The position numbers were made by a program, and so were the translations under genes. From M3007 sp043764095 (GTDB taxonomy: Bacteria > Bacteroidota > Bacteroidia > Chitinophagales > Saprospiraceae): DNA of 64,000 nt. Below, in pieces: positions 43,686-53,813 of the stretch (position 1 is its first letter; every line of letters starts with the position of its first letter). Location of the stretch: the NCBI GenBank assembly GCA_043764095.1, contig JAYUKX010000167.1, forward strand, positions 1 through 64,000, in the 5' to 3' direction. The notes under the pieces were generated by a model. That model saw nothing but the letters and a program-made list of their open reading frames with translations. It had not been told where the DNA came from and searched no databases.

Positions 43686-46600
43686 ATGCCTAATTTCGCA
43701 CACCTCCACTGCCATACCCAGTTCTCTCTCCTCGACGGCGCAGCGAGCATTCCCGCTTTGTACAAAAAAGCCGCTGCCGATGGCATGAAAGGTATCGCTA
43801 TTACCGACCACGGCAATATGTTCGGGGTGTTTCAATTTGTGGCAGAAGCCGCCAAACACGAAGGCGTAAAACCAATTGTTGGTTGCGAATTTTATGTAGT
43901 GACCGACCGCCACCGAAAAACATTTACTAAAGAAGATAAAGACAAGCGTTTTCACCAATTACTATTGGCCAAAAATCCCGAAGGCTACAAAAACCTAGTC
44001 AAACTCTCCTCTATGGGTTTTATCGAGGGTTTATACGGCAAATACCCGCGTATTGATAAAGAATTGATTGTCAAACACCATAAAGGACTCATTGCCACCA
44101 CTTGCTGTATTGGCGCCATGGTACCGCAAATTATCCTTCGGCATGGGGAAGAAACCGCACGAAAGGAATTTGAATGGTGGCTCGATATTTTTGGCGAAGA
44201 TTATTATATCGAATTGCAACGCCATAATATGGCCGAACAAGAAAAAGTCAACGATGTACTCCTGCGTTTTGCCAAAGACTATAATGTAAAAGTAATCTGC
44301 TCCAATGACTCGCATTACGTGGATCAAAAGGACTCCAATGCGCACGATATTTTGCTTTGTATCAATACCGGCGAAAAACAAGCCACTCCTGCTATCCGCG
44401 AGTTTATGGAGGAGGGAACGGTGATGAAAAATGGCCGCTTTGCGTTCTGGAATGATCAATTCTACTTCAAAACACAAGCAGAAATGGGCAAACTCTTCCA
44501 CGATTTGCCCCAAGCATTGGACAATACACTCGAAATCGTGGACAAGATAGAACCCCTGAAACTCAAACAGGATATCATGCTCCCCAATTTTATCGTCCCA
44601 ACGGAATTTTCCACCCAAGACGATTACCTGCGCCATATCACCTACGAAGGCGCAAAAGAACGCTACAAAACCATCACCGCCGAGGTAGAAGATCGCCTCA
44701 ACTTTGAACTCCATACCATCAAAACAATGGGGTTTGCAGGATACTTCCTTATCGTTGCCGATTTTATCAAAGCAGGACGCGATTTGGGTGTGTTTATCGG
44801 CCCCGGACGTGGTTCGGCAGCCGGTAGCGCCGTTGCATATTGTATTGGCATTACCAATATCGACCCGATCAAATACCAATTACTGTTCGAACGTTTCTTG
44901 AATCCCGATCGGAAATCCATGCCCGATATTGATACGGACTTCGATGACGAGGGCCGACAAAAAGTAATTGATTATGTCGTGGCCAAATACGGAAAACAGC
45001 AAGTCGCACAGATCGTAACGTATGGCACCATGGCCGCCAAAATGTCCATTAAAGACGTGGCGCGGGTGCTGGATCTGCCCTTGGAGCAATCCAATGCCAT
45101 GGCCAAACTGGTACCAGACAAACCCGGTATTTCCCTCAAACGCGTACTGACCGCACCCATGTCGGGCGAGGGTTCATTGGCCGAAAAAGAAGGACTTGTT
45201 TCCGAAGACTTAGAGGCCGTAAAACGATTGCGTGAATTTCTCGACGCAGAAGGTACACCCGAAAGTATTGTACTAAGGGAGGCATTGATCTTGGAAGGCT
45301 CTGTTCGTGGCACGGGTGTGCACGCGGCGGGTCTAATCATCGCGCCTTCGGATTTGACGGAGATTATCCCCGTCGCCACCGTAAAAGACTCCGATCTATT
45401 ACTTACACAGTTTGATGGATCGGTGATCGAAGACGCGGGCGTTATCAAAATGGACTTTTTGGGCCTCAAAACCCTAACCATTATCCGCGATGCACTCAAA
45501 CTCATCAAACAGAACCACGGGGTTTCTATTGTTATTGACGATGTGCCGCTCGATGACCGCAAGACTTACGAACTGTATCAACGCGGCGAAACCAATGGTA
45601 CGTTCCAGTTTGAAAGCGCAGGTATGCAGAAATACCTCCGCGATCTTAAACCCGATAAATTTGACGATCTGATCGCGATGAACGCCCTGTATCGTCCGGG
45701 ACCATTGGAATACATCCCCGATTTTATTGCACGCAAGCACGGTCGGCAAGCCGTCACCTACGACGTGCCAGATATGGAAGAATACCTCAAAGATACCTTT
45801 GGGATATGTGTAACAGGCGATACGTTAGTACATAATGCCTTGAACGGCCAAAGCGTCCGTATTGACCAATTAGAACACCAAACCGGTGAATTTTTGGTGC
45901 AAGGCGTAGATGCCGATTTGCAACAAACCTCTGGTTATCTTACGCATTGGGTCTGTAATGGGACGAAACCCGTATTTCAAGTACAATTGAGAAATGGCAG
46001 CCGTGTAAAAATGACCGCTAACCATCGTGTTTTGACGGAAATGGGTTGGCAAGAAATAGGCAGTTTGCAACCGGGAGCGCATATTGCATTGCCACGTCGT
46101 TTGGAAGCATTAACCAATACCGATACGGATACCGATGTTTTGCGCATAATGGCGTACCTATTATCTAAAGGTAGCGCAAACGCAAATCAAATCAGGTTTA
46201 AAACGGCAGAAAACGAAGTAAATGAGCAGTTTTCAAGGTTGTTATCTGAAAAATATCCCGCTTTGCACGTTGACTCAAACCCCAACGAAGTAATGATTAC
46301 GCTCAAAGGCGATGCGCAAGAAACGGTATTTAAAAACCAGTGTAGTAAATGGATTTCATTTAAGGAAACATCCAATTACGATCCTGTTCGGAGACGTGTC
46401 CCGCCTTTTGTATTTTCTTTAAACGAAGAGGCAATTGGCCAATTTTTAGCGGCACTTTGGGATTGTAATAGCGAATTCAATGCACACAATACTTTTTACA
46501 AAACTTTTTCAGAACAGTTTGCTTATGGTATGCAGTCGTTGCTCCTAAGGCTAGGTATTCAAAGTGGCGTGAGCAAATACGATTTTAAAAATGTACGAAC

Positions 46601-48476
46601 GAATGAAGTATCAATTGCTTTCCGCGTTGTAGTCTTTAATTTTAAGGCATTTTTTAAGTATGTTAAACCTTATATGGTGCTTGGCGAGCGCGTCGGAGCA
46701 ATATGCAACCCTGATGCTGTGGATCAAGTAGATCGCATTTCGATTTCTATCCTGCGCGAAGAGTTGGCGGAGCGTTGGAACGGAGACTACAAGTCCTTTA
46801 AGCAAAAATTTGGTTTTAGGCTGGAAAAATCTTCGTTGTCCGATAAAGTGTATAGGACGCGTATCAGCGCTTTAAAGGCCGGTACTTGGGTAGAAGAGTA
46901 TAATTTAAACAAAACGGCGCGCAATTTACAGGTGCGTTGGGAAGAAATTACAGCGATTACCCCCTGTGGCGAAGCACTGGTATATGATATTACCGTAGAA
47001 GGTATTCATAATTTTGTGGGGAATAATGTCCTTTTGCACAACTGTGTTTATCAAGAACAGATCATGCTCTTGTCGCAAAAACTGGCGGGTTTCTCCAAAG
47101 GCGATGCCGATGTACTGCGCAAAGCCATGGGTAAAAAGCAAAAAGCGGTACTGGACAAAATGAAGGGGCAATTTGTAGCGGGTGCCGTTGCAAAAGGCCA
47201 TCCCGCCGATAAATTAGAAAAAATATGGACCGACTGGGAAGCCTTTGCCGCGTATGCCTTTAATAAATCGCACTCTACTTGTTATGCGTTTGTGGCGTAC
47301 CAAACGGCGTACTTGAAAGCCCATTACCCATCGGAGTACATGGCGGCAGTATTGACCCACTCGCAGAATAATATTGAAAAAATTACTTTTTTCCTCGAAG
47401 AATGTAAGCGCATGGGCCTTAATGTTAAAAGTCCCGATATCAACGAATCGGAATTGAATTTTGCGGTAAATAAAAAAGGAGATATCCGTTATGGCTTGGG
47501 AGCAGTGAAAGGGGTGGGTGAAGCAGCCGTAGAAAACCTAATTATCGAACGAGATGCCAATGGGCCATTCGCGACTATTTTTGATTTTATGCGCCGTATG
47601 AACCTACGCACGGTGAACAAACGGGTGATGGAAAGTATGGTGATGGCTGGCGCATTCGACGAATATATCCAAAATAGAGCCGTTTTCTTTCAACCTTCGG
47701 ACAAATACGAGACATTTATTGAGCATTTACTCAAATACGGCGCGGCGGTGCAAGAGGATAAGGCCATGTCCACCAATTCGTTATTTGGCGATATGTCGGA
47801 TACCGTGAGTATTGCAGAGCCTATAATACCTAAAGCCGAACCTTGGAATTTGCTACTCAAATTACAGAAAGAAAAAGACGTGGTGGGTATCTATCTCAGC
47901 GGCCACCCCTTGGACGATTTCCGGTACGAATGGGAAAATTTTGCGACTTCGCTGGATAAAATTGAAAATTTCAAAGGTCGTAAAGTATTTGTGGCAGGTT
48001 TTGTGAGCAAGGCAGAACACCGAATTAGTGCAAAAGGCACCGGTTGGGGCCGCTTTACGATCCAAGATTATACGGGTTCGCTCGAACTGACGATGTTCTC
48101 GGATAGTTACCAAAAATTCCGTGCCTTTTTTGACGAAGGTGCAAGTCTTTATATCGAAGGCGAGCATAAGCAACGTTTCAATAGCGATGAAATGGAGTTT
48201 CGGGTAAGCGATGTGCGGTTATTGGAATCGGTTGGAGCAGAGAAAACCAAATCCGTGACTTTGCGTATTCCGCTGGAAAAGATCGATAATGCGTTTTTGG
48301 ACGGACTGGAATCCATTTGCAAAACCTATAAGGGCCGGCACGAATTGCGTGTTGAACTCATTGATTTTCAGAACAAAGAGAAGGTTTCTTTATTGTCTTC
48401 GGCGCGAAAAGTGCACGTGGACAATGATTTTTTGCAAGCCGTGGAAAAATTAGGTGTGGAGTGTGGGGTGAATTAA
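43686..48476 (+). CDS. dnaE: DNA polymerase III alpha subunit, intein-containing precursor
   Basis: Replicative polymerase catalytic subunit, 1596 residues as translated and 1184 after removal of the 412-residue intein, a normal DnaE length. The start at 43686 (MPNFAHLHCHTQFSLL) gives the standard PHP-domain N-terminus; the frame extends upstream to 43617 without support. PHP domain 1-~280; palm with catalytic acidic cluster MPDIDTDFDDEGR at ~412-424; fingers; the intein at 708-1119 just before CVYQEQIM; then AFNKSHSTCYAF, helix-hairpin-helix and a C-terminal OB fold (VFVAGFVSKAEHR, GRFTIQDYTG). Activity depends on protein splicing. It converges with the next gene, overlapping by 4 nt. Confidence 0.96.
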   Translation: MPNFAHLHCHTQFSLLDGAASIPALYKKAAADGMKGIAITDHGNMFGVFQFVAEAAKHEGVKPIVGCEFYVVTDRHRKTFTKEDKDKRFHQLLLAKNPEGYKNLVKLSSMGFIEGLYGKYPRIDKELIVKHHKGLIATTCCIGAMVPQIILRHGEETARKEFEWWLDIFGEDYYIELQRHNMAEQEKVNDVLLRFAKDYNVKVICSNDSHYVDQKDSNAHDILLCINTGEKQATPAIREFMEEGTVMKNGRFAFWNDQFYFKTQAEMGKLFHDLPQALDNTLEIVDKIEPLKLKQDIMLPNFIVPTEFSTQDDYLRHITYEGAKERYKTITAEVEDRLNFELHTIKTMGFAGYFLIVADFIKAGRDLGVFIGPGRGSAAGSAVAYCIGITNIDPIKYQLLFERFLNPDRKSMPDIDTDFDDEGRQKVIDYVVAKYGKQQVAQIVTYGTMAAKMSIKDVARVLDLPLEQSNAMAKLVPDKPGISLKRVLTAPMSGEGSLAEKEGLVSEDLEAVKRLREFLDAEGTPESIVLREALILEGSVRGTGVHAAGLIIAPSDLTEIIPVATVKDSDLLLTQFDGSVIEDAGVIKMDFLGLKTLTIIRDALKLIKQNHGVSIVIDDVPLDDRKTYELYQRGETNGTFQFESAGMQKYLRDLKPDKFDDLIAMNALYRPGPLEYIPDFIARKHGRQAVTYDVPDMEEYLKDTFGICVTGDTLVHNALNGQSVRIDQLEHQTGEFLVQGVDADLQQTSGYLTHWVCNGTKPVFQVQLRNGSRVKMTANHRVLTEMGWQEIGSLQPGAHIALPRRLEALTNTDTDTDVLRIMAYLLSKGSANANQIRFKTAENEVNEQFSRLLSEKYPALHVDSNPNEVMITLKGDAQETVFKNQCSKWISFKETSNYDPVRRRVPPFVFSLNEEAIGQFLAALWDCNSEFNAHNTFYKTFSEQFAYGMQSLLLRLGIQSGVSKYDFKNVRTNEVSIAFRVVVFNFKAFFKYVKPYMVLGERVGAICNPDAVDQVDRISISILREELAERWNGDYKSFKQKFGFRLEKSSLSDKVYRTRISALKAGTWVEEYNLNKTARNLQVRWEEITAITPCGEALVYDITVEGIHNFVGNNVLLHNCVYQEQIMLLSQKLAGFSKGDADVLRKAMGKKQKAVLDKMKGQFVAGAVAKGHPADKLEKIWTDWEAFAAYAFNKSHSTCYAFVAYQTAYLKAHYPSEYMAAVLTHSQNNIEKITFFLEECKRMGLNVKSPDINESELNFAVNKKGDIRYGLGAVKGVGEAAVENLIIERDANGPFATIFDFMRRMNLRTVNKRVMESMVMAGAFDEYIQNRAVFFQPSDKYETFIEHLLKYGAAVQEDKAMSTNSLFGDMSDTVSIAEPIIPKAEPWNLLLKLQKEKDVVGIYLSGHPLDDFRYEWENFATSLDKIENFKGRKVFVAGFVSKAEHRISAKGTGWGRFTIQDYTGSLELTMFSDSYQKFRAFFDEGASLYIEGEHKQRFNSDEMEFRVSDVRLLESVGAEKTKSVTLRIPLEKIDNAFLDGLESICKTYKGRHELRVELIDFQNKEKVSLLSSARKVHVDNDFLQAVEKLGVECGVN
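45807..47042 (+). other. DnaE intein with degenerate LAGLIDADG endonuclease
   Basis: In-frame insertion of 412 residues (C708 to N1119 of the precursor). Splicing blocks are intact: N-terminal C708 in CVTGDTLV, block B T777-x-x-H780, block F (VYDITVEGIHNFVG), penultimate H1118, terminal N1119 and +1 extein C1120. The centre has two LAGLIDADG-like helices, but the catalytic eighth position is K828 in motif 1 (AYLLSKG) and N928 in motif 2 (LAALWDCN) instead of acidic residues, so the homing endonuclease is probably dead. The insertion site (FGI before CVYQEQ) differs from the cyanobacterial split-DnaE site before CFNKSHS, which is uninterrupted here. Confidence 0.93.
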
Positions 48477-50035
48477 AATTTCCGAGCAACCCCCACTTGT
48501 ATTCCAACAGCCCCAATCCTTTCACTAAAACCAACCGCCCTATTGGTTAAGTCATAACGCACTACTGGACTCAGCGATACTTGTGTTTTCGCGCCCAGAG
48601 CCACGTGTAGGCGTACACCAGCGTGTGCGCTACACACCAGTTTGCGTCGGTAAATACTGGCGTAAATATTGGCCTCTGGTACATTATCTAAATTAGAAAT
48701 TACGCCTTTTGCTCGTTGTTGTACTGCAATTTGCACCCCTGCGAAAGGCGTAATGCCCCATTTCCCGCGTTGAATCCGATAACCCAATTCCAACGGAATA
48801 GCGAAAGTGGTGATACGGTTATAGTGTTCTACCGTGCGAGTAGTGGTTGTTCTTGTATAAATGATGGAGGAGTCCTGTTCCCCATTGATATAACTCGTAG
48901 GAACCACGGTTGGGGTAGCATCGTTCACCCACTGCTTTTTCCAGTGGTACACTGAATTATAACGTTCATATTGAATCCCTGTGCTGAGCGTCCACTTTTC
49001 ATGGATTGGCAAAAAGAACTGCAATCCAAGGCTAATGGCTTCCAGATTGCGTTCATTGGTGCGCGGGTACTGCAATAACGAATCTGTACTCATCGTCCGG
49101 AACGCCGCCCAACGGTAATAACCACTGGTGATGCCTCCATAAAAAGAGTGCTGCTCCGGCTGCTTTTTCTTTGTTGTTTCGGGATTAAACCAAGGGAAAT
49201 CATAGCGTTTGGGCATTTCTTCGAGGAGTAGCGAGCGCATGGGCAACAATGGGAAATTGCTGCTTTTTTCAATATTTTTTTGCGTAAATGCCTCTATTTG
49301 CTGCGCATCAGTTCCCAATACTGTATTTTCCACTGCCTTTGGATCAGTTACTTGATCGGCTATTAGGCTTGTATTTGACGACAATTCTGCGGTGGAAACC
49401 GCTGTTGAGGCCAATATAGGTGCCGCCAATGCGCTATTTTCTTTCCCTTTTTCAGTCTTACTTGTTTGATTAATTCCAGCGGTATTATCCAATGTATTTG
49501 GGTTAAGTGCTGGATTGGAATTAGCAATTGGGGCCTCTTGCCTATTTGTTCTCTCTGGATATGGGGGATGAGCAACGGGCAAAGTCGAAGCAGCTGTATT
49601 AGACCCTTGTGGAGTGACTCGTTTGTCCCCCAATTTTGGGTCTAATACGCTTGCGGATGATTGTAGGTGATGGATGTTTGTCGTTGTCGTCGCTACATTT
49701 TTTTCATTTTGATTTTCGGGGTGCACATCATGGCTTAATTTTGTTGCAGATACGTCTTGTAGGTCATTTTTAGTGGTATTGTTATCGGTAGAAATAGGTG
49801 ATTCTTGAGCAGTAATGGTGTTTTTAACGTTGGTATTATGGTATTGCATGAAATAGATAGCAATGGCAGTACCCGCAGTGAGCAACAGCGCACCACCTGT
49901 CCACCACCAGAGTAAAAACGGGCGTTTGCGCCGCTTTTTTTCTTGAATATTGGCCCATAATTGATCGGTATCAATTTTGGAATTATGGTTATTCACCCCA
50001 GACTTGAGTCCTTCTTCAAATTCTTGCCAATTCAT
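48473..50035 (-). CDS. Transmembrane protein with C-terminal outer-membrane barrel-like domain, partner of an ECF sigma factor
   Basis: A 520-residue protein. Residues 1-~38 are cytoplasmic (MNWQEFEEGLKSGV, then DQLWANIQEKKRRKR), ~40-60 a membrane helix (LLWWWTGGALLLTAGTAIAI), ~65-270 a low-complexity Asn/Thr/Ala/Ser-rich linker, and ~295-520 a barrel-like region (SFYGGITSGYYRW, LSTGIQYERYNS, LSPVVRYDLTNR, ending VQVGVARKF). The short N-terminal segment plus helix has the layout of an anti-sigma factor, and the gene overlaps the ECF sigma gene by 20 nt, so a sigma-binding role is plausible but unproven. How one chain would connect inner and outer membranes is puzzling. Confidence 0.75.
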   Translation of the reverse strand: MNWQEFEEGLKSGVNNHNSKIDTDQLWANIQEKKRRKRPFLLWWWTGGALLLTAGTAIAIYFMQYHNTNVKNTITAQESPISTDNNTTKNDLQDVSATKLSHDVHPENQNEKNVATTTTNIHHLQSSASVLDPKLGDKRVTPQGSNTAASTLPVAHPPYPERTNRQEAPIANSNPALNPNTLDNTAGINQTSKTEKGKENSALAAPILASTAVSTAELSSNTSLIADQVTDPKAVENTVLGTDAQQIEAFTQKNIEKSSNFPLLPMRSLLLEEMPKRYDFPWFNPETTKKKQPEQHSFYGGITSGYYRWAAFRTMSTDSLLQYPRTNERNLEAISLGLQFFLPIHEKWTLSTGIQYERYNSVYHWKKQWVNDATPTVVPTSYINGEQDSSIIYTRTTTTRTVEHYNRITTFAIPLELGYRIQRGKWGITPFAGVQIAVQQRAKGVISNLDNVPEANIYASIYRRKLVCSAHAGVRLHVALGAKTQVSLSPVVRYDLTNRAVGFSERIGAVGIQVGVARKF

Positions 50036-50576
50036 GCGATTGCAATTTTATTTTTTCTTGTAAAATTTTTCGGGCACGGCTCAGTAAAGAGCGCGATGTA
50101 CCAGCGGGAATATTTAAAATTTCAGCGATTTCGTCGTGTGAAAATTCATCGAAAACGGAAAGATTAAATACCTGCCTTGCGCCTTCCGGGAGTGTGCTTA
50201 TGAGGTCGATTAGTTCATCAAAATTGAGTTTTGAAAAAATATCAGGGGCAATATTTAAGGTATCGGGTAGTATATCCACGCCTTTCTCGTGTTCAAAATG
50301 GAATTTGCGATAATGCATCAAAGCGGTATTGATCACAATACGGTGTATCCACGCTTGAAAAGGACCTTTCTCCGCATTAAATGTCCCGATTTTATTAAAA
50401 ACATGTACAAACGCGTCCTGTAAAATATCCTGCGCCTCTGCTTTATTGCGGGCATACCGCCGCGCAACCGACATCAGCCACGGGGCAAGCTGCTGCACCA
50501 GACTACGCTGTGCAGCGGCTTGACCTGCGAGGCAGCCCTGTATGAGTGGGGATATGTCGGATGCGTTTTGGTGCAT
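50016..50576 (-). CDS. ECF-type RNA polymerase sigma factor
   Basis: A 186-residue sigma-70 family factor. Region 2 at ~25-95: ARRYARNKAEAQDILQDAF and FQAWIHRIVINTALMHYR. Region 4 at ~125-180: LPEGARQVFNLSVFDEFSHDEIAEIL and SRSLLSRARKILQEKI. It directs RNA polymerase to a small regulon, often including its own operon. The stop lies 20 nt inside the following TM-barrel gene, suggesting coupled translation and joint regulation. Confidence 0.93.
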   Translation of the reverse strand: MHQNASDISPLIQGCLAGQAAAQRSLVQQLAPWLMSVARRYARNKAEAQDILQDAFVHVFNKIGTFNAEKGPFQAWIHRIVINTALMHYRKFHFEHEKGVDILPDTLNIAPDIFSKLNFDELIDLISTLPEGARQVFNLSVFDEFSHDEIAEILNIPAGTSRSLLSRARKILQEKIKLQSHELARI

Positions 50577-50687
50577 GTTTTTAGCGTAAAAGATTTTTAT
50601 ACCTTTTGTTGTGCTGTGTTTAAAGACGTTATGGCCTGTTTACTAAATGAATAGGCAACAGGCCATAAATATTAGATCAACAAATCA

Positions 50688-52439
50688 TCATCTTCGCGCT
50701 CTAAATTCAACTGAAAACGGTAGAATTCCTGATCCCTCTTGGTATATTTTTCCACTAAATGTACCCGTAGCATACTCGCCTACTACATTAGGAAACGTAG
50801 TAAAGGTAAATGGATTAACATCCAAATTACAATCACATGTTGGACAAAAAGTACATCCTGTATATTTTATACTGGATGGTGTTTCCCAGTATGAGAAGCT
50901 ACCATAAGATAAATCAGCATTAAAACCATTTATATTAACAAAACGAAAATTTATATTTGTGCTATCAACTCCAGTTGCATAAAGTGCTGCTTCACCTATA
51001 TTTCCAAGGTCGAAGACTACATCTTTAACATAAATTCTTGTTATGTTATTGATGTTAACAACAATGTATGCATCCAATTGATTACAAACAACTATTGAAC
51101 CTATGTCCGTAGTGCCGCTTGAAACGGTTATATCTAGAGGGACACTAGCCAGCGGTAGTTGTGCGTCAAATCCTTGTACTGAAATGTTTACTGTTGGGAA
51201 ACAATAGGTATAGCTCAGTGAAAATGCGCCATTCTGATCTGTAAAAACAGATATAATGTCATCATTGTTAATGTTTATTTGAGCAATACCTAAGGATAAA
51301 TTACTCCCGTTACAATTTTTTAAGATACCTGTAATGGTATATGGGTCACCGTTAGAAACAATAATATCGCCTAGGTCATTTGTAGAACCTGTCGTAAATG
51401 GTCCTATGGCATCCGATAAAAGAGATGCATTACAGAAGCCATAGATAGCCATATCCAAAGATTCATTGGCGGGAACAATTCCTCCAAAACTACCATCGCT
51501 ATTCGTTGCGCCACTTCTAGCACCAAAATTACCGGATTTTATTACGACATCTACGCCACTTAAATAAATCCCCGTATTATGTTTTATCCGACCCGAAATG
51601 GTTGCATAATCCGCCGGTATATCACAATTCCAAAAACTAAAATGCGTCACCTCTCCTTCATATCGACCATTATTTAGTGTGGCTGCTCCCTCTTCTATCC
51701 AGTAACCATTGGTTTCGTCCAAGTGCCAAAGAGGAATGGTTGCAGGTGCATTATTGACCAAGATTTGGGGTATGTTCATCGTTATTTTTGCTTTCTGTCC
51801 GTCGCTGAGTTGTAAGGCTTCACCACTTGGGGTTTCCAATTCAAGGCCAAACATACCATAACTTTTCAATATTTTTGCATCGCCATTTGCATCCTGAGCG
51901 CGCAGATCACCGGGCATCGTACCCAAACCTTCACGTGTAGTAGGGTCAAAATAGACCATATAGGCATTTACTTGTCCACTATATGCTTGTCCAGAGGCCC
52001 GGACAATGGCATTTGCTGGAATTGCTACATTTGTAGCACCATTAGTGATACTTGCTGTTTCGGTAGTAGAAAAACTGGCGGTAAGCGTTTTGGGCTGCAT
52101 AGTCACCGTTACTGTAGTAGTTGCGCCCAAAGAAGGATATACAAAACGGAAAGCATCAAAAAAACCTGCTTTACTGACTTTGACCAAAGTACCGTTTTTG
52201 TCCATCGTCTTTTTGGAAACAAAAAAAGCCCCCTGTAGGTTGGTGGTTAGCGCAAGTCCTGCTACTTCTACGGTAGCATTGTCGAGGATAGTACCGTCGT
52301 TGGACACTACTTGACCGGATAGGAAGGCTTCTACATTTTCAGATGGAATAGGGCCAGAGATCGTGGTATTGTCTGTGTTTTTGCGGCAGCCGTACCCAAC
52401 GGCAGCCAATAGCGCGATGCAAAAGAGTATTCTTTTCAT
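50688..52439 (-). CDS. Lipoprotein with carboxypeptidase-regulatory-like domains
   Basis: A 583-residue lipoprotein: signal peptide and lipobox in LLAAVGYGC, with the acylated cysteine at ~18. Beta-sandwich CarboxypepD_reg-like domains at ~40-110 (LSGQVVSNDGTILDNATVEV) and ~285-345 (ISGRIKHNTGIYLSGVDVVI). Between them a domain with PLWHLDETNGYWIEEG and VTHFSFWNCD is typical of large Bacteroidota surface lipoproteins. The C-terminal third is a third sandwich and a short beta domain. It precedes the sigma factor gene by 111 nt. Ligand unknown. Confidence 0.8.
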   Translation of the reverse strand: MKRILFCIALLAAVGYGCRKNTDNTTISGPIPSENVEAFLSGQVVSNDGTILDNATVEVAGLALTTNLQGAFFVSKKTMDKNGTLVKVSKAGFFDAFRFVYPSLGATTTVTVTMQPKTLTASFSTTETASITNGATNVAIPANAIVRASGQAYSGQVNAYMVYFDPTTREGLGTMPGDLRAQDANGDAKILKSYGMFGLELETPSGEALQLSDGQKAKITMNIPQILVNNAPATIPLWHLDETNGYWIEEGAATLNNGRYEGEVTHFSFWNCDIPADYATISGRIKHNTGIYLSGVDVVIKSGNFGARSGATNSDGSFGGIVPANESLDMAIYGFCNASLLSDAIGPFTTGSTNDLGDIIVSNGDPYTITGILKNCNGSNLSLGIAQININNDDIISVFTDQNGAFSLSYTYCFPTVNISVQGFDAQLPLASVPLDITVSSGTTDIGSIVVCNQLDAYIVVNINNITRIYVKDVVFDLGNIGEAALYATGVDSTNINFRFVNINGFNADLSYGSFSYWETPSSIKYTGCTFCPTCDCNLDVNPFTFTTFPNVVGEYATGTFSGKIYQEGSGILPFSVEFRARR

Positions 52440-52541
52440 AACTGTGATTTTTAATTGTGTGTGTTAAGTTGTTTAATAATTCGGTACCACAGTTATATAT
52501 GCAGTGTGTTTTTATTTTGCTGCAAAGTCTTTAAAATATTT

Positions 52542-52585
52542 TAAAAAAAAGTGAGCCACCCCGAAAAAATCGAAGTGGCTCACTT
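52542..52585 (-). terminator. recA terminator
   Basis: AAGTGAGCCAC (52549-52559) pairs with GTGGCTCACTT (52575-52585), with an A run at 52542-52550 that reads as U on the recA strand. Placed ~65 nt after the recA stop. Confidence 0.85.
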
Positions 52586-52648
52586 GAAAAATGATATTTA
52601 AATGCCTTAGAAACGTTATTTTATTCCCGTCCTATGGTTAACTTTTAC

Positions 52649-53725
52649 TTAATCATCATCACCGTCATCGTCCAACAGATCAAGGGCAGCGGCTTTAGCA
52701 CTGATGGCTTTAGCGGAAACTGTACCTTCGGCAAGTTTTTCTTTGATCTTGATTTCCAGTTCGCGTGCAAGTTCGGGATTATCATTGAGGAATGTCTTGG
52801 CGGCATCGCGGCCTTGTGCAATTTTGGCTCCATTATAACTGTACCAAGCACCGCTTTTTTGGATCAAATCAAATTGTGAACCGAGGTCAACAATTTCACC
52901 TGTTTTATTGATGCCTTCACCGAATATGATTTCAAACTCCGCCACCCGGAAAGGTGGTGCAAGTTTATTTTTTACGACTTTTACTTTTACCTGATTACCG
53001 ATAATATTGCCTTCTTTATCCTTTAACGATGCGCCGCTTTTGCGAATATCCAAGCGGATAGAAGCGTAGAATTTCAAGGCATTACCACCAGTTGTTGTTT
53101 CAGGATTACCAAACATCACACCGATTTTTTCGCGTAACTGATTGATAAAGATACAGCAGCAGCCCGTACGGCCAATAGAAGAAGTAAGTTTACGCATGGC
53201 TTGGCTCATCAAACGGGCTTGTAGTCCCATTTTTGAATCGCCCATTTCGCCTTCGATCTCTGCACGTGGCACCAAAGCCGCCACAGAATCCACAACCAAT
53301 ATATCTACAGCACCAGAACGGATCAGGTTTTCAGCAATTTCGAGGGCTTGTTCGCCATTATCAGGTTGGCTAATCAGCAAATCATTGGTATTGACACCCA
53401 GTGCCTCGGCATAAAAGCGATCAAAAGCATGTTCCGCGTCAATTACTGCAGCGATACCGCCTTTTTTTTGGCATTCAGCTATGGCATGAATCGCTAAAGT
53501 TGTTTTACCTGATGATTCAGGGCCATATATTTCAATAATACGGCCTTTCGGCAAACCGTTGCAGCCGAGTGCAATATCCAAGCCAAGAGAGCCCGTAGAA
53601 ATAACTTCTACCTCAACTGCTTGCCTATCGCCGAGGCGCATAATGGTTCCTTTGCCATACGTTTTGTCCAAACGTTCAATGGTGGCTTCTAGCGTTTTTA
53701 GTTTAGCGTCTTTTTCGTTCGCCAT
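52649..53725 (-). CDS. recA: Recombinase RecA
   Basis: Homologous recombination and SOS co-protease ATPase, 358 residues. Walker A GPESSGKTTL, Walker B ILVVDSVAALVP, L2-region NQLREKIGVMFGNPETT and the polymerisation N-terminus are standard; the C-terminus is acidic (LLDDDGDDD). I start at 53725 (MANEKDAKLK); the in-frame ATG at 53782 adds 19 residues without support, although it lies downstream of the predicted transcript start. No LexA box could be recognised by eye. Confidence 0.97.
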   Translation of the reverse strand: MANEKDAKLKTLEATIERLDKTYGKGTIMRLGDRQAVEVEVISTGSLGLDIALGCNGLPKGRIIEIYGPESSGKTTLAIHAIAECQKKGGIAAVIDAEHAFDRFYAEALGVNTNDLLISQPDNGEQALEIAENLIRSGAVDILVVDSVAALVPRAEIEGEMGDSKMGLQARLMSQAMRKLTSSIGRTGCCCIFINQLREKIGVMFGNPETTTGGNALKFYASIRLDIRKSGASLKDKEGNIIGNQVKVKVVKNKLAPPFRVAEFEIIFGEGINKTGEIVDLGSQFDLIQKSGAWYSYNGAKIAQGRDAAKTFLNDNPELARELEIKIKEKLAEGTVSAKAISAKAAALDLLDDDGDDD

Positions 53726-53813
53726 GGTAGTGTAGAGTTTGGTTGGTAACGTGCGCCCTTGTAATTTTGTAACCGGATGCACATAACTGCTGTGAATAAA
53801 ATTTTTGACGGTG

